The notes below the pieces were generated by a model, which was not told the DNA's origin, ran no database searches, and saw only the letters and a list, made by a program, of their open reading frames with translations. The translations under genes and the position numbers were made by a program. A stretch of 64,000 nucleotides of DNA from Malacoplasma penetrans HF-2 (GTDB lineage: Bacteria; Bacillota_I; Bacilli_A; Mycoplasmatales; Mycoplasmoidaceae): NCBI RefSeq assembly GCF_000011225.1, contig NC_004432.1, positions 124,001 through 188,000 of the forward strand, given 5' to 3'. This document shows, piece after piece, positions 40,068-50,411 of this stretch (position 1 is the first letter of the stretch; every line of letters starts with the position of its first letter).

Positions 40068-40098
40068 TTAAAATATATATTCATATATACCTTTCTTT

Positions 40099-40174
40099 GC
40101 TTTGTTAGCTCAGTCGGTAGAGCAAGTGACTCTTAATCACTGGGTCGGGGGTTCGAACCCCTCACAAAGCACCA
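40099..40174 (+). tRNA. tRNA-Lys, anticodon CTT
   Basis: Acceptor GCTTTGT pairs with ACAAAGC, then ACCA. The stem AGTGA/TCACT encloses loop CTCTTAA, giving anticodon CTT, the AAG-specific isoacceptor. Confidence 0.95.
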
Positions 40175-40175
40175 T

Positions 40176-40257
40176 GCACTTATGGCGGAATGGCAGACGC
40201 GTCAGACTTAGGATCTGATTCTTACGAGTGTGGGTTCAAGTCCCTCTAAGTGCACCA
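40176..40257 (+). tRNA. tRNA-Leu, anticodon TAG
   Basis: A class II tRNA with a short variable arm. Acceptor GCACTTA pairs with TAAGTGC, then ACCA. The stem TCAGA/TCTGA encloses loop CTTAGGA, giving anticodon TAG. Last gene of the cluster. Confidence 0.93.
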
Positions 40258-40274
40258 TTAAAATTAAATTAATC

Positions 40275-40310
40275 AAAATCCTATTTATTTTTTAATAAAT
40301 AGGATTTTTT
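40275..40310 (+). terminator. Terminator of the tRNA cluster
   Basis: The 15-bp stem AAAATCCTATTTATT with AATAAATAGGATTTT has a short T loop and is followed by a T-run. Confidence 0.9.
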
Positions 40311-40415
40311 CTTTTTTAATATATTGATTTGAGATAATAATTAAGATAATATTTTAATTTTGTATTATTTAATATGTTTATAATAATATAGTGTAATTAA
40401 ATATAAATTTTGAAT

Positions 40416-41459
40416 ATGAAAAAAATTTTTAATCAAAAAAATTCTCTAAATGTATTTGATTTATGAAGAAAAACTCAAATAAAAGTAAGTTATATTCATA
40501 AACAAATATTATTAGGTAAGAAAAAAGATGCTACTGATCTTCTTGAAAAGCATGAATTAATTTTTTCAAAAATTGGAATAGATACTGAAAGTAACTGAAT
40601 TTTTGAAAAAACTATTTTTGTTGCTTTAATTAAATATTTAATGGATTCAAATATCTTTTTTGATAAAAGATTAAAAGACAGTGAAATTGATGAATTATTG
40701 CTATTAGCATATGTTTATGAATGAATTGTTTTAGATAAACCTAAAGATACAACACTATTAGGTAATAGATCTCAAGTATTAAAAAAGTTCAAAGAAGCTG
40801 CTAATGAATCTAATAGTGCTTTTAAAAATATTTTTGAAGGTATTGATATTTACAGCTTAGATGACTGACAAGAAATTGTTAAAAGAATAAATGATACTAC
40901 AATCATGACTTATTCTGAAATTTTAGAATTCATTAAAAAAGATGGATCAGTTTATAAAAAAATAATTGATGAATCTTTTAATGAAAAAGATTTTAATGAT
41001 AAACAGCAATGTTTAGAAAACTGAAATAAACTATTTTTAGTCAATTGAAACAATCTTAACTATGTTTATAGTATTGAAGATAGTGACTCAAATATTATTT
41101 ATGTAAGTGTTGAAACTGATAAAGAAAAAGTTGCTATTGTGAAATACAAAATGTTTTACACATACACAAAAGAAAATAACATTTTAATTGCTAGTGGGAT
41201 ATCTAAAGAATTATTAAGAATAGATTTTATCAAACCAGAATATAAAAATAATTATGGAGATATTATTTCTCAGTCTTTAAAAATAGCAAATAGAGCAATT
41301 AAGAATATTTTCCTATTAGATCTACAATTAAAAAATGATGAATACTATAATGCTGATAACACTGTAAAACATAAAAAGATTGTTAACATCATTAAAAGTA
41401 TTCCTAAAACTGATGATTCAACAATTGTTGGTAATAAAAGAAAATGAATTCTAAAATAG
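40416..41459 (+). CDS. Conserved-looking hypothetical protein, 347 residues
   Basis: 347 residues with several TGA Trp codons, from an ATG at 40416. No signal peptide or membrane helix. The N-terminal half is mainly alpha-helical and rich in Leu, Lys and Glu; the C-terminal half (about 215-290) has a mixed strand/helix pattern. It is monocistronic, between the tRNA cluster and the Protein M homologue, with a terminator after it. I do not recognise the family. The complete frame with TGA Trp throughout supports a genuine gene. Confidence 0.75.
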
Positions 41460-41497
41460 TTAATTACTAACTATTAAACTACATAAAAATAGATTTA

Positions 41498-41522
41498 ACA
41501 CACCTTGTAGTAAGGTGTGTTA
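41498..41522 (+). terminator. Terminator after the 347-residue gene
   Basis: AACACACCTT pairs with AAGGTGTGTT across a five-base loop and is followed by T-rich sequence. Confidence 0.8.
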
Positions 41523-41705
41523 TTTTATTTCTATTTTAAATTTATTTACAAATTTTAAATATTCTTTGGGAAGTTTGATTTAACTTTTTAATAACTTATA
41601 ATAATCTTGAATCTAAAAAGATAAGTTAAATTTGCTTTATTAAAAAAGCTATTTATTTTTTATTATCTTTAAAGATTCTTTTTTATAAATGAGAGGTAAA
41701 ATTTT

Positions 41706-43217
41706 ATGAAAAAAATGTCAAAATTTAGAAAAGGATTGTTAGCAATCATTGGTGGTTTAACCGTTGCTGGTGCCGGTATTGGTGTAACACTTCCTTTAGT
41801 TACTTCGAATAATAATCATGAAAATTCATTAAATAATTCTAGTAGTAACAATGGTAGCAACTTAAAAGTTAATGGTAGTGTAATATCTACAGACAACTTA
41901 AACATTGTCGCAACAGGATTAAGTTCAAATGTAAGTTCACAAGTTAGTAGACAATCTTTAAGTTCTTCAAGTAGCAGTGAATCTACAGTAGATTCAAAAT
42001 ATACAGCTAAGAAAAAATTAACTACAGTAAGTGGTCAAGAAAAAGAATATTTAGTTTCTACAGTTTATGAAAACAATAGAAAGTTCATGCCAATATTAGC
42101 ATATGATGAAGATATTAGTTATAACAACTATCAACAATCTAGAGAATATAAAGATGTTGTATATGGTAACTTCCCTGGATGAGATAAAAAAGTTGCTGTT
42201 GTTCATCAAATTGATAATGTTGATTTATCTAAAGCTTATGCAAGTGTTGCTGAATTTACTCCAACTGAAATCTTAAAAAATCCAAGTGCTCCAGAATCAG
42301 TTAAACAATTGTATGTTGCATTAGACAGTAAAACAATGACTGCAGATGTTATCACTAAATTAGTTGATCGTTACCAACCAGATTACTTAAGAATTGAAAG
42401 TGTTGATGACACATCAATTAAACAACTTCCAGATATGAAATATTTTTCTACAGTTAAAAAAGTAGACTTAGGAGGGGCATTCACAACTATTAAAGGTGTT
42501 TCTTTCCCTACAACTACTCAAGAATTAAAAATTTCATCTGATAACATCAAATCAATTGATCCATTACAAATTCCTGAAAGTGCAGCAATTATTACTGAAA
42601 CTGTTCATGATGCAAGATTTACAGAAATTGATTTAAGTAGTCATACTGACTTAACAACTGATCAACTACAAAAGGCTGTTAACATTGTTTATAAAGATAG
42701 AATAAAAGAAAGAGCTTTCCAAGGTAACTTTGCTGGTGGATATATTTATTCTTGAAACCTACAAAATACTGGTATCACTTCATTTAATGATGTTTCAATA
42801 CCTAAATTAAATGATGGAACAGATAGATTCTACATTGCTTATGTTGCTGTTTCATCAGGAAACTCAAATGGTACTGCTAATGAAACTATTACTGGTGGTA
42901 AAGAACCATCTAATGATTCACAAATTGGTGAATGATGAGACTCTAGTTCTGATGGTTGATCAAAGGTTTCTAAAGTTACAGTAACTGCAAAAAATGGAGC
43001 TAGTTTAGATTACAACAAAACATTAACTGAAATTATGGGATTCCTTGCTAAATATCCTAATGTTAAAACTATAGATATTTCTTTATTAAAATTTGAAGAT
43101 GCAAGTAAAACTTTAGATGGATTGAAAACAGAGTTGACTAATCAAATTAAATCTAAATATGGAGAAGATTCTTCATATGCTAAGATTGATTTCATAATTA
43201 CTTCTCAATCAAATTAA
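41706..43217 (+). CDS. Protein M-family immunoglobulin-blocking virulence protein
   Basis: 503 residues. A short basic N-terminus and a hydrophobic Gly/Ala/Ile segment (~8-32) form a signal anchor, followed by a Ser/Asn-rich stalk (~33-98). The ectodomain matches M. genitalium Protein M (MG281) from memory at several places in the same order: FMPILAYDED with Y..V..NFPGW (~118-158), LRR-like repeats (~205-290) and, most clearly, ARFTEIDLSSH, LQKAVNIVYKDRIKERAFQG and NFAGGYI (~297-350). Protein M binds antibody light chains and blocks antigen binding. Function here is inferred from homology. AGAGG ribosome site; monocistronic. Confidence 0.85.
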
Positions 43218-43243
43218 TTATTATTTAATAACTTAAAAGTTAT

Positions 43244-43279
43244 AAAAAAATACTAGACTTAAAATCTAGTATTTTTTTT
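43244..43279. terminator. Bidirectional terminator after the Protein M homologue
   Basis: AAAAAAATACTAGA pairs with TCTAGTATTTTTTT. It lies 11 bases before the stop of the convergent reductase gene. Confidence 0.85.
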
Positions 43280-43289
43280 ATGTTGTTGA

Positions 43290-44258
43290 TTATCAATCTT
43301 TTTTATTTTTAGAAATATGTCATAATGCTCTCACAGCTTCTGCACATGCAGTAATAATTGTATTTGGTTTGCAATAAAAGTGAGTAGCATCTCCAATTGC
43401 ATAAATATTTTTAATATTTGTTTTTTGATTTAGATCAATTACATACTTGCCTTTTTCTTTGTTAATTTGGTTTAAAAGTTCAATATTAATTGGACTTGAT
43501 ATTTGACCATATTGAACAAGAACATAATCAAAAGGTAATGTTTGTTCTTTTTCAGTTTCTTTATGTTTAATAGTTAAAGTTTTATTGCTTTCATTAAAAT
43601 CTATAATTTCATAATTCAACTTTTGTAAAATATTATTTTTAGATAAACAATCAATCATAAATGAACTTGAACGGTATTCATTTCTTCTGTGAATAATTGC
43701 AACATTATTAGTTATCTTTTCTTCTACAAAATAGTTGGCTCATTCAACTGCTGAATCTCCACCACCTAAAACTAATATTTTTTTGTTCTTATAAATTTCT
43801 GTTTCTAAATTTAATGAATAATGAATAAAAGGACTATCAATGGGTTCATTGTTAATTTCTAGTTTTCTTGGATTAAAAGAACCATTTCCTGAAGCTAAAA
43901 TAATTTTTTTTGCATAAAAACTATTTTTGTTTGTTTCAAATAAAAATAGTTCTTGTTCATTTATTGTTTGTCATGTGATATTTAAGATATCTGTGTCTAA
44001 TTGGATATTTGAGTTTTTTTGTTCTTTGTTTTGTTGGATTAATTTTTTAATTACATCACTAGATTTAATTTCAAAAAAACATGGAAAGTCATAAATAAAT
44101 TTATTTGGATACAATTCCATTGGTTGTCCACCCAAATATGATTTTTTTTCAATTAAGATGCTATTTAAATTAAAGTAGTTTGAAATGGTGCTAGCAAAAA
44201 TACCTCCAGCTCCACCACCTACTATTGCAACATCATATATTCTTAAATCTTCATTCAT
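43290..44258 (-). CDS. Ferredoxin/flavodoxin-NADP+ reductase type 2 (YumC-like, TrxR superfamily)
   Basis: 322 residues with several TGA Trp codons. FAD-binding start YDVAIVGGGAGGIFASTISN (~8) with SYLGGQPMELYPNKFIYDFP (~41), then ILASGNGSFNPRKLEI (~112), NADPH site KKILVLGGGDSAVEWAN (~145) and the C-terminal FAD motif NIKNIYAIGDATHF (~285). The redox CxxC of thioredoxin reductase is absent, and the ALYPEKYIYD-like segment is typical of YumC-type FNR. It supplies electrons to ferredoxin or flavodoxin, potentially for the iron-sulfur enzyme IspH encoded 9 kb away (inference). Confidence 0.85.
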
Positions 44259-44316
44259 TGTAATACCTATGGATTATAATTTTACTTAGGTTATTTATTA
44301 TAAAATAATTTTACAT

Positions 44317-45165
44317 ATGAATAAAAAACTTTTTATTGTAGCAACACCTATTGGAAACATAAAAGAAATAAGTGAATTAGCTATTACAACACTAACTAAT
44401 AATTCTATATTTTTTTGTGAAGATACAAGAAATAGCAAGAAACTTTTAAATTTACTTAATATATCTTTAGAAAATAAAACATTCTATAGTTTGAATGGTA
44501 ATAATGAAAAACAATTCATAAATTCTTTTGATTTTAAAGACAATGAATATTGTTTGTTAAGTGATGCTGGTTATCCCATTTTAAGTGATCCAGGATTTTT
44601 ATTAATTAATTTATTTATAAAAAATAATTGAGATGTACAAATTATAAATGGCCCAAGTTCACTAATGCATTCATTAATAGTTTCAGGATTTCCATCTTCT
44701 AATGTTTTGTTCTATGGATTTTTAAACCACAATAAAAATTTAAAACAAGATCAATTAAACCAATTAAAAAATGAATCTAAAACAATTATTATTTTTGAAT
44801 CAGTTCACAGGATTAAAGATACTTTAAAAATGATTAAAGAAATCTTTGATAATAGCAAAAATATATGTATTGCTAGAGAACTAACTAAAATGAATGAAAC
44901 CATTTATAGATCTTCAATTGCAAATATAAATGAGATTAAAATTACAGAAAAAGGTGAGTTTGTAATTTTAATAGATAACAATGTTAAAGAAACTGAATCT
45001 ATTAAAAAAGAAGAAACTGATTATTCTGTCTATTTAAATGAGTTAGAAAAATTAATTAGAAAAGGTGAAAAAGAAAAAGTAGCTTGCAAAATGGTATCAT
45101 ATAAATATAGTTTGAAATCAAACTCTTTATACAATTTTTGACAACAGAGAAAAAATTGTTTTTAA
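44317..45165 (+). CDS. rsmI: 16S rRNA 2'-O-ribose C1402 methyltransferase
   Basis: 282 residues with TGA Trp codons near residue 105 and near the C-terminus. Tetrapyrrole-methylase fold: LFIVATPIGNIKEISELAI (~4, the family signature), FFCEDTRNSKKLL (~33), CLLSDAGYPILSDPG (~78), IINGPSSLMHSLIVSGFPSS (~109) and TIIIFESVHRIKDTL (~155). It uses SAM to methylate the decoding-centre residue together with RsmH. It is divergent from the reductase gene and probably in one unit with the next two genes. Confidence 0.94.
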
Positions 45166-45187
45166 TTTTAAATAGGTACAGTTTATT

Positions 45188-45904
45188 ATGAAAGTTAAAG
45201 TTAATAGAAATAACACTAACTGACTATCTCAATTAGGGATAACTTCTATAGTTGGTGGTTTTATTCTTTTTATGGGTATAGTTATCTTTGCATTAAGCCT
45301 AGCTTATACAGCTTCACCTGATAAAGCAGCTTCAGGTATTGGCTTAAACTTGATAGCTTTTTATTACTCTTTAATGGTTGCTATTATTCAAGTTTTTAGT
45401 TCTGTTTATTTGTGACTTAATTTTTACTATTGATTTATTGCTTATCAAAAATCTATTAATAATAGAAAAAAATATAATATGTTATTTTTAACAATAATTT
45501 TTCCTTTATTAATAATTGTTTCTTTAGATACTGCAATTAGATTGGTATATTCAGTTGCTGGTTTAATGGAAGTTGGGAGATACTATGATGGTACACTATC
45601 ATTAGCTGCAATTGATTTTTCTAAACCAGGTGCAATTTTTGGAAGCTTCTCTGGCGAATCATCTGCTTTAAGTTTTGGTAATTTTGGATTTAATGTAGTT
45701 TTCTTAATCCTTGGATATGCAGGTATTATGGGAGTATCTTTATACTTCTTCTATGATCAAAAGAAAAAATTCATTTCTGAAGAAAAAGAAAATTCTAATA
45801 AAGAACTTAGAGCTAACTATAGATCAATTGAAATGTCTAAAATTAAAAAGAAATTAAGTAAGCAAAAAACTAAAGATTTATCTAAAAGGATTAAAGCTTT
45901 TTAA
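45188..45904 (+). CDS. Membrane protein, four helices
   Basis: 238 residues, 22 bases after rsmI. Hydrophobic helices lie at about 15-42, 53-80, 97-116 and 165-187, followed by a Lys-rich ~50-residue cytoplasmic tail. A polar, Gly/Ser-containing loop (~128-160) between helices 3 and 4 would face outside. No family recognised. It is only two bases from rarA, so likely co-expressed. Confidence 0.72.
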
Positions 45905-45906
45905 TT

Positions 45907-47136
45907 GTGAAAAAATTTGATGAAAAAGTATTAGTTTGTAATTCTTTTGATGAAATGATTTGTAAAGATGTTATCTTTCCAAAAGATTCAATAATAATAA
46001 ATATGATTGAAAATAATGATTTATTTTCAATCTTATTTTTTGGTAACCCAGGTGTTGGCAAGTCTGCATCAATTCAATTCATACTAAAAAAATTAAATAA
46101 GAATTTTTATTACTTTAATTCCACAACAAATAACAAAAATGATTTATTGGAAATATTGGAATTAGCCACTGAAGATAATAAACCAATTATCATCATTGAA
46201 GAAATTCATAGACTTAATAAAGATAAACAAGATTTATTATTAATGTATTTAGAAAAGGATATGATTATAGTTTTAGCAACTACTACTGAAAATCCTTTTT
46301 TTAAAGTTAATCCAGCTATTAGAAGTAGACTGTTACTTTACAGAATAGAAAATATTAACTCTGCAGTTTTAAAAGAAGAAGTTATTAAATATCTAGAAAA
46401 TAAAAAAGTTAAACTTTCCAATAAAGTTGTTGAAGCTATTGTAGAAATATCAAAGTCTGACTTTAGACAAATCTTTTTTTATTTAAAAATTGTTTTGAAA
46501 TATTATCAGAATAAAAGTGATGATATAGTTTTAAAAGAACTTGGAAAAATCACCAATTCTTTAATAGATAGAAGAGCTACTAATCATTATGATTTATTAT
46601 CAGCATTTCATAAATCTATTAGAGGAAGTGACCCTAATGCTGCTGTATATTATCTTGCACAGCTATTAGAGTCTGGAGATTTAATATCAGTTTATAGAAG
46701 ATTGTATGCTGTAGTTTATGAAGATATAGGTTTAGCTAATTCTGGCTTGGGTCCAAAAGTTAATGCTGCTGTTAATGCCAGTGAAGCTTTAGGTTTACCA
46801 GAAGCAAGAATACCATTATCTCAAATAACTATAGAACTTTGTTTAAGTCCCAAATCTAATTCAGCAATAATGGCAATTGATGAAGCTATTCAATCTGTTA
46901 ATAAAGAAGCTTTATCACCACCTAATCATTTAAGAGATGCTCATTATGCTTCTGCAGTAAAACTAAATGTAAAAGGATACAAGTATCCACATGATTATAA
47001 TTTTTCTTATGTTGAACAAGAATATCTTCCTAAAGAATTAAAAAATAAAGAATTCTATAAACCCAATAAATATAGTCAAAATGAAAATAAATTTGTAGAC
47101 TATTGAAATAAAATTAAGTCAAACAATAAACAGTAA
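45907..47136 (+). CDS. rarA: RarA/MgsA replication-associated recombination AAA+ ATPase
   Basis: 409 residues from a GTG start two bases after the previous stop. Walker A FFGNPGVGKSAS (~46), Walker B IIIIEEIHRLNK (~95; Glu replaces the first Asp of DEIH), sensor 1 LATTTENPF (~120) and Arg finger region PAIRSRLLLY (~136). The C-terminal tetramerisation domain has KSIRGSDPNAAVYYLAQLLE (~237), YEDIGLANSG (~275) and PPNHLRDAHYASA. It acts at stalled replication forks. An ATG is not available nearby, so GTG is accepted. Confidence 0.93.
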
Positions 47137-47140
47137 GAAA

Positions 47141-47187
47141 AAATGTATTTACTCTCTATTTTCAAAAAGGTAAATACATTTTTTTAT
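47141..47187. terminator. Terminator between rarA and the leftward gene
   Basis: AAATGTATTTAC (47141-47152) pairs with GTAAATACATTT (47170-47181), followed by T-run. The stop codon of the convergent gene lies within it. Confidence 0.85.
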
Positions 47188-48335
47188 TCAATATTTTTTA
47201 TAGTTGTGTCCAATATTGTAATTAATTCTTTTTTAGTAATTGATTTTTTGAAATTAATTAATTCATATTCATCAGTTTGTTGTCCAATTATAGTTTTAAT
47301 AATTAAATCATCATTAGATTGAGAATAACTGAATATGATTTTTTTGCCATTTACTAGTTTTCCAGCTATTCCTATTTCTTCACCATTATTTTCAATTGTT
47401 AAAATGTCTAATTTCTTTTTAATAAATTCACTTATAAAAATATTTCTTCCAATTAAAAAATATTTATTTTTTGCATTAGGGATTTGGTTGAACAACATAT
47501 GATCTACACAAATAAATTTTGATTGGATTCTAATACTTTTAGAATTTGTAGATATAGTGTTTACAGGGATTAAAATATATAAATCTAATAATAGGTTTAT
47601 GTACTTTCAAAAAATCTTAGAATTTCTAATTTTTAATTTGGTAGATTTTGAGATATTTTTCTTAATGAAATCAATTGTTAATTTCTTGCCTAAATTTTCT
47701 AATAAAAACTTAAAAAATATTTCAATATAAAAATGGTTTCTAACTTTAGTTAAAACAAAGAAAATATTAAACAACCTACATAAGTTTATTTCACTAATCA
47801 AAGAAAGTTTTTCAAAAGAGATTTCATCTTTATAAATTAAAGAACCATTCTCTATATAGTTATCATATGAAGAATTTAAGCACTCCTCAAAATATTCAGT
47901 CATTGTTGGTGGTTCATATTTTATTTCATTGTATACATATTTGAAACTAGACATTTTTGAAAATGAAATAACACTAGAAAAGTTACAGCTAGTTGAACAA
48001 AAAATCTTAGCATTTTTGTAGTTATTAATAATGAAATCTATTAGTTTATTTCAATTCTCACAATTAGTAAATTCCAATATGAAAATTACTGTTTCATTAT
48101 TTGGTTTAACTTGTTCTTTTAAATATTGAATATTTTCTGAACCTTCATATTTTCTATTTAAGTTCATAATACTAAAATCTAAAACTACTACTTCTTTTTC
48201 TTTTTTTACTTCTTCTATTGTTTGTTTAATAATCTCTTGTTTATTAATTGTGTAGATTCCAGTATAAATTGTTAAGGTTCCATCCTCTTTAATTGATTTT
48301 TTAAGAAGAGAAATTTGCTTGCTAGTGTGTTTCAT
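47184..48335 (-). CDS. Divergent AAA/DUF4143-type protein without Walker A
   Basis: 383 residues read through TGA Trp codons. The layout recalls the AAA-14/DUF4143 family: an N-terminal strand-turn-helix GTLTIYTGIYTINKQEII (~19) where the P-loop should be, EVVVLDFSIMNL (~47), SSFKYVYNEIKYEPPTMTEYF (~130) resembling the PLSFxEF segment, and a C-terminal nuclease-like EEIGIAGKLVNGKKIIFSYS (~310) resembling the EIDFxxxKxGxxxxIQV strand pair. The GxxxxGKT motif is missing, so ATP binding is doubtful. Family assignment is inference. Confidence 0.45.
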
Positions 48336-48474
48336 ATTTTATTAAATATAGCTTTCAAATAAGATTAGGTGTTTGTTTTTTAAATATTATTTATTATATA
48401 TTAATATTATTTTTAGTTGAATACCTTAAAATGAATATACTATTATATACAAATGAAATATCGCAGGTATTTTT

Positions 48475-48954
48475 ATGAATATGAATAATCTAGCATCTGT
48501 TTTTATTGAAAAATCAATTTTAGGAACTTCTGTTCAAATTTTACAAATTGGAGTTGTTTTTATAAAAGACAACAAATTTAAATATTTTTATAAATATATA
48601 AAAAATGATATTAAAAATTCAAATAGTGCAATAGACTGACAGGATGCAGTCAAGTTATTAGATAAGATAATATCTGATAAAAAAATCATTTTAAAAAATG
48701 ATGATAATAATGATTTTAAAATTCTTAACAATTCTTATAAAAAGTTTTTAAATAAAGATTTTAATAACTTTTTTTATGATATTGCTAAAAACTCTGAGTA
48801 TTTGGGATACAAAAAATTTAATATAGATTATTTATCTTCAGTTTATGATGTGAAATTTAAAAATACAAAAGGTTTACCAACTAGTGTTTTTAAAGCTCAG
48901 AAAATTTTTGCAATTGGTTCTAAAATGTTTAAATTAGGATTAAAAAATGTCTAA
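48475..48954 (+). CDS. Hypothetical protein, possible degenerate exonuclease fold
   Basis: 159 residues, visible only with TGA as Trp (one near residue 55), overlapping pth by 8 bases. The first ~45 residues (SVFIEKSILGTSVQILQIGVVFIK) are spaced like the first two strands of DnaQ-like exonucleases (FxDxETTGxxxxxxIIxIGxVxxK), but the acidic residues are mostly absent. The remainder is Asn/Lys-rich with no recognisable motif. The proposed fold is weak inference; the gene itself is supported by its coupling to pth. Confidence 0.5.
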
Positions 48955-49510
48955 ATATTTAGTAGTTGGATTGGGTAATCCAGGGCTTGAATATGAAAAA
49001 ACAAAACATAATGTTGGGTTTATGTGTATTGATGAACTATTAAAAGAACATACATTGTTTTTAAACAACAGTAAATTTAATGGTCAGTTTGTAAAAGTAG
49101 ATCAACCAGAAGATCAAATTTTTATTGCTAAACCAATGACTTATATGAATAACTCTGGAGAATTTGTTTATGAGATTTGTAAATTTTATAAAATCCATGA
49201 GCAAAATATTTTAGTAATCTATGATGACATAGATACTGATGTTGGTAAGATTAGGGTTAAAGCAAAAGGAAGTTCTGGTGGTCAGAATGGAATTAAAAGT
49301 ATCATTAGTAAAATGAATACTGAAAAAATTAAAAGAATTAGAATTGGAATAGGTAAACCTGTTCATAATTTAACTCACCATGTATTAACTAAATTCAGCG
49401 CTGAAGATAGTATTAAAGTTCAACAAGCAATTATTAAAGCAAAGGATGCTTGTAATGAATTTTTAAATCATGTTGATTTTGATAAAATAATGAATAAGTT
49501 TAATGTTTAA
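48947..49510 (+). CDS. pth: Peptidyl-tRNA hydrolase
   Basis: 187 residues, typical length. It releases tRNA from stalled peptidyl-tRNA. Seen: LVVGLGNPGLEYEKTKHNVGFM (~3; Asn and catalytic His), AKPMTYMNNSGEFV (~64), VIYDDIDTDVGKIRVKAKGSSGGQNGIKSI (~90; catalytic Asp and GSSGGHNG loop, here GQNG) and RIRIGIGKP (~127). It overlaps the previous gene by 8 bases; tilS starts two bases after its stop. Confidence 0.95.
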   Translation: MSKYLVVGLGNPGLEYEKTKHNVGFMCIDELLKEHTLFLNNSKFNGQFVKVDQPEDQIFIAKPMTYMNNSGEFVYEICKFYKIHEQNILVIYDDIDTDVGKIRVKAKGSSGGQNGIKSIISKMNTEKIKRIRIGIGKPVHNLTHHVLTKFSAEDSIKVQQAIIKAKDACNEFLNHVDFDKIMNKFNV

Positions 49511-49512
49511 TT

Positions 49513-50400
49513 ATGAAACATAAGTATTTAATTGCTGTTTCTGGTGGTCCAGATTCTATGGCCTTATTAAATAAAAAAAGACATTTGGTTGAAGCTGTTT
49601 GTCATGTAAATTACCATGATAGAGAAGATTCAGATAATGATGAAAAGATAGTAAGAGATTACTGCAAAAAATACAACCTAAAATTATTTGTATTTGATAC
49701 CCATAAAGATGATGTATCTAAATACAAAGATATTAATAATTTACAAACTTGATATAGAGAAATAAGATATGATTTTTTTGAGAAAATATCTCAAGAATTA
49801 GGAATTAAAAAAATTTTAATAGCTCATCAAAAAAATGATTTTTTAGAATCTGCTTACATGAGCCTTAATAAGAATAAAAAAAATTTATTTTTAGGGATAA
49901 GAAGAAAAAGTAAATTTAGATCTCTTATTTTAATCAGACCATTACTAAATAAAACTAAAAAAAGTTTAGAACAATATTGCAGAAGTAAAAATATAGAATT
50001 TGTAATAGACTATACAAATTTTTGAGATAGATATAGTAGAAATGTTGTTAGAAAAATGATGGCAGAATGAGATAAAAAAACTTTTCAAAAATTTTATCTT
50101 AAGGTCAAATGATTCAATCTGAAAAATATGTTTTTCATAAAACTATTGGATTCTAAATTTAATAATTGAATCAAACAGGATTTTGATATTAATTATTTTT
50201 TAAAAATAAAAAATAATTACAAAGAAAGTCTTATTTATCTGTTTTTAAATCATATTGGTATAAAACCTAATGAAAATAAAATAGAGCAAATTATTGAATT
50301 CATTAATAAAAACAAAAATGGATCTGTAAAAAAATACCGTCTTAAAGAAAATCAATTTATTGAAATCAAAAATAAAAAAATACTATATTCTATTTGTTAG
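49513..50400 (+). CDS. tilS: tRNA(Ile)-lysidine synthetase
   Basis: 295 residues with many TGA Trp codons. An N-type PP-loop ATPase: LIAVSGGPDSMALL (~6) and CHVNYHDREDSDNDEKIVRDYC (~31). It adds lysine to C34 of tRNA-Ile(CAU) so that AUA is read as Ile. IAHQKNDFLESAYMSL (~104) corresponds to the family HxxDDxxE segment in changed form, and RPLL (~137) follows. It is shorter than most TilS, as in other mycoplasmas, lacking most of the C-terminal domain. Placed with pth, as in many Firmicutes. Confidence 0.9.
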
Positions 50401-50411
50401 AGGGTGAAAAA

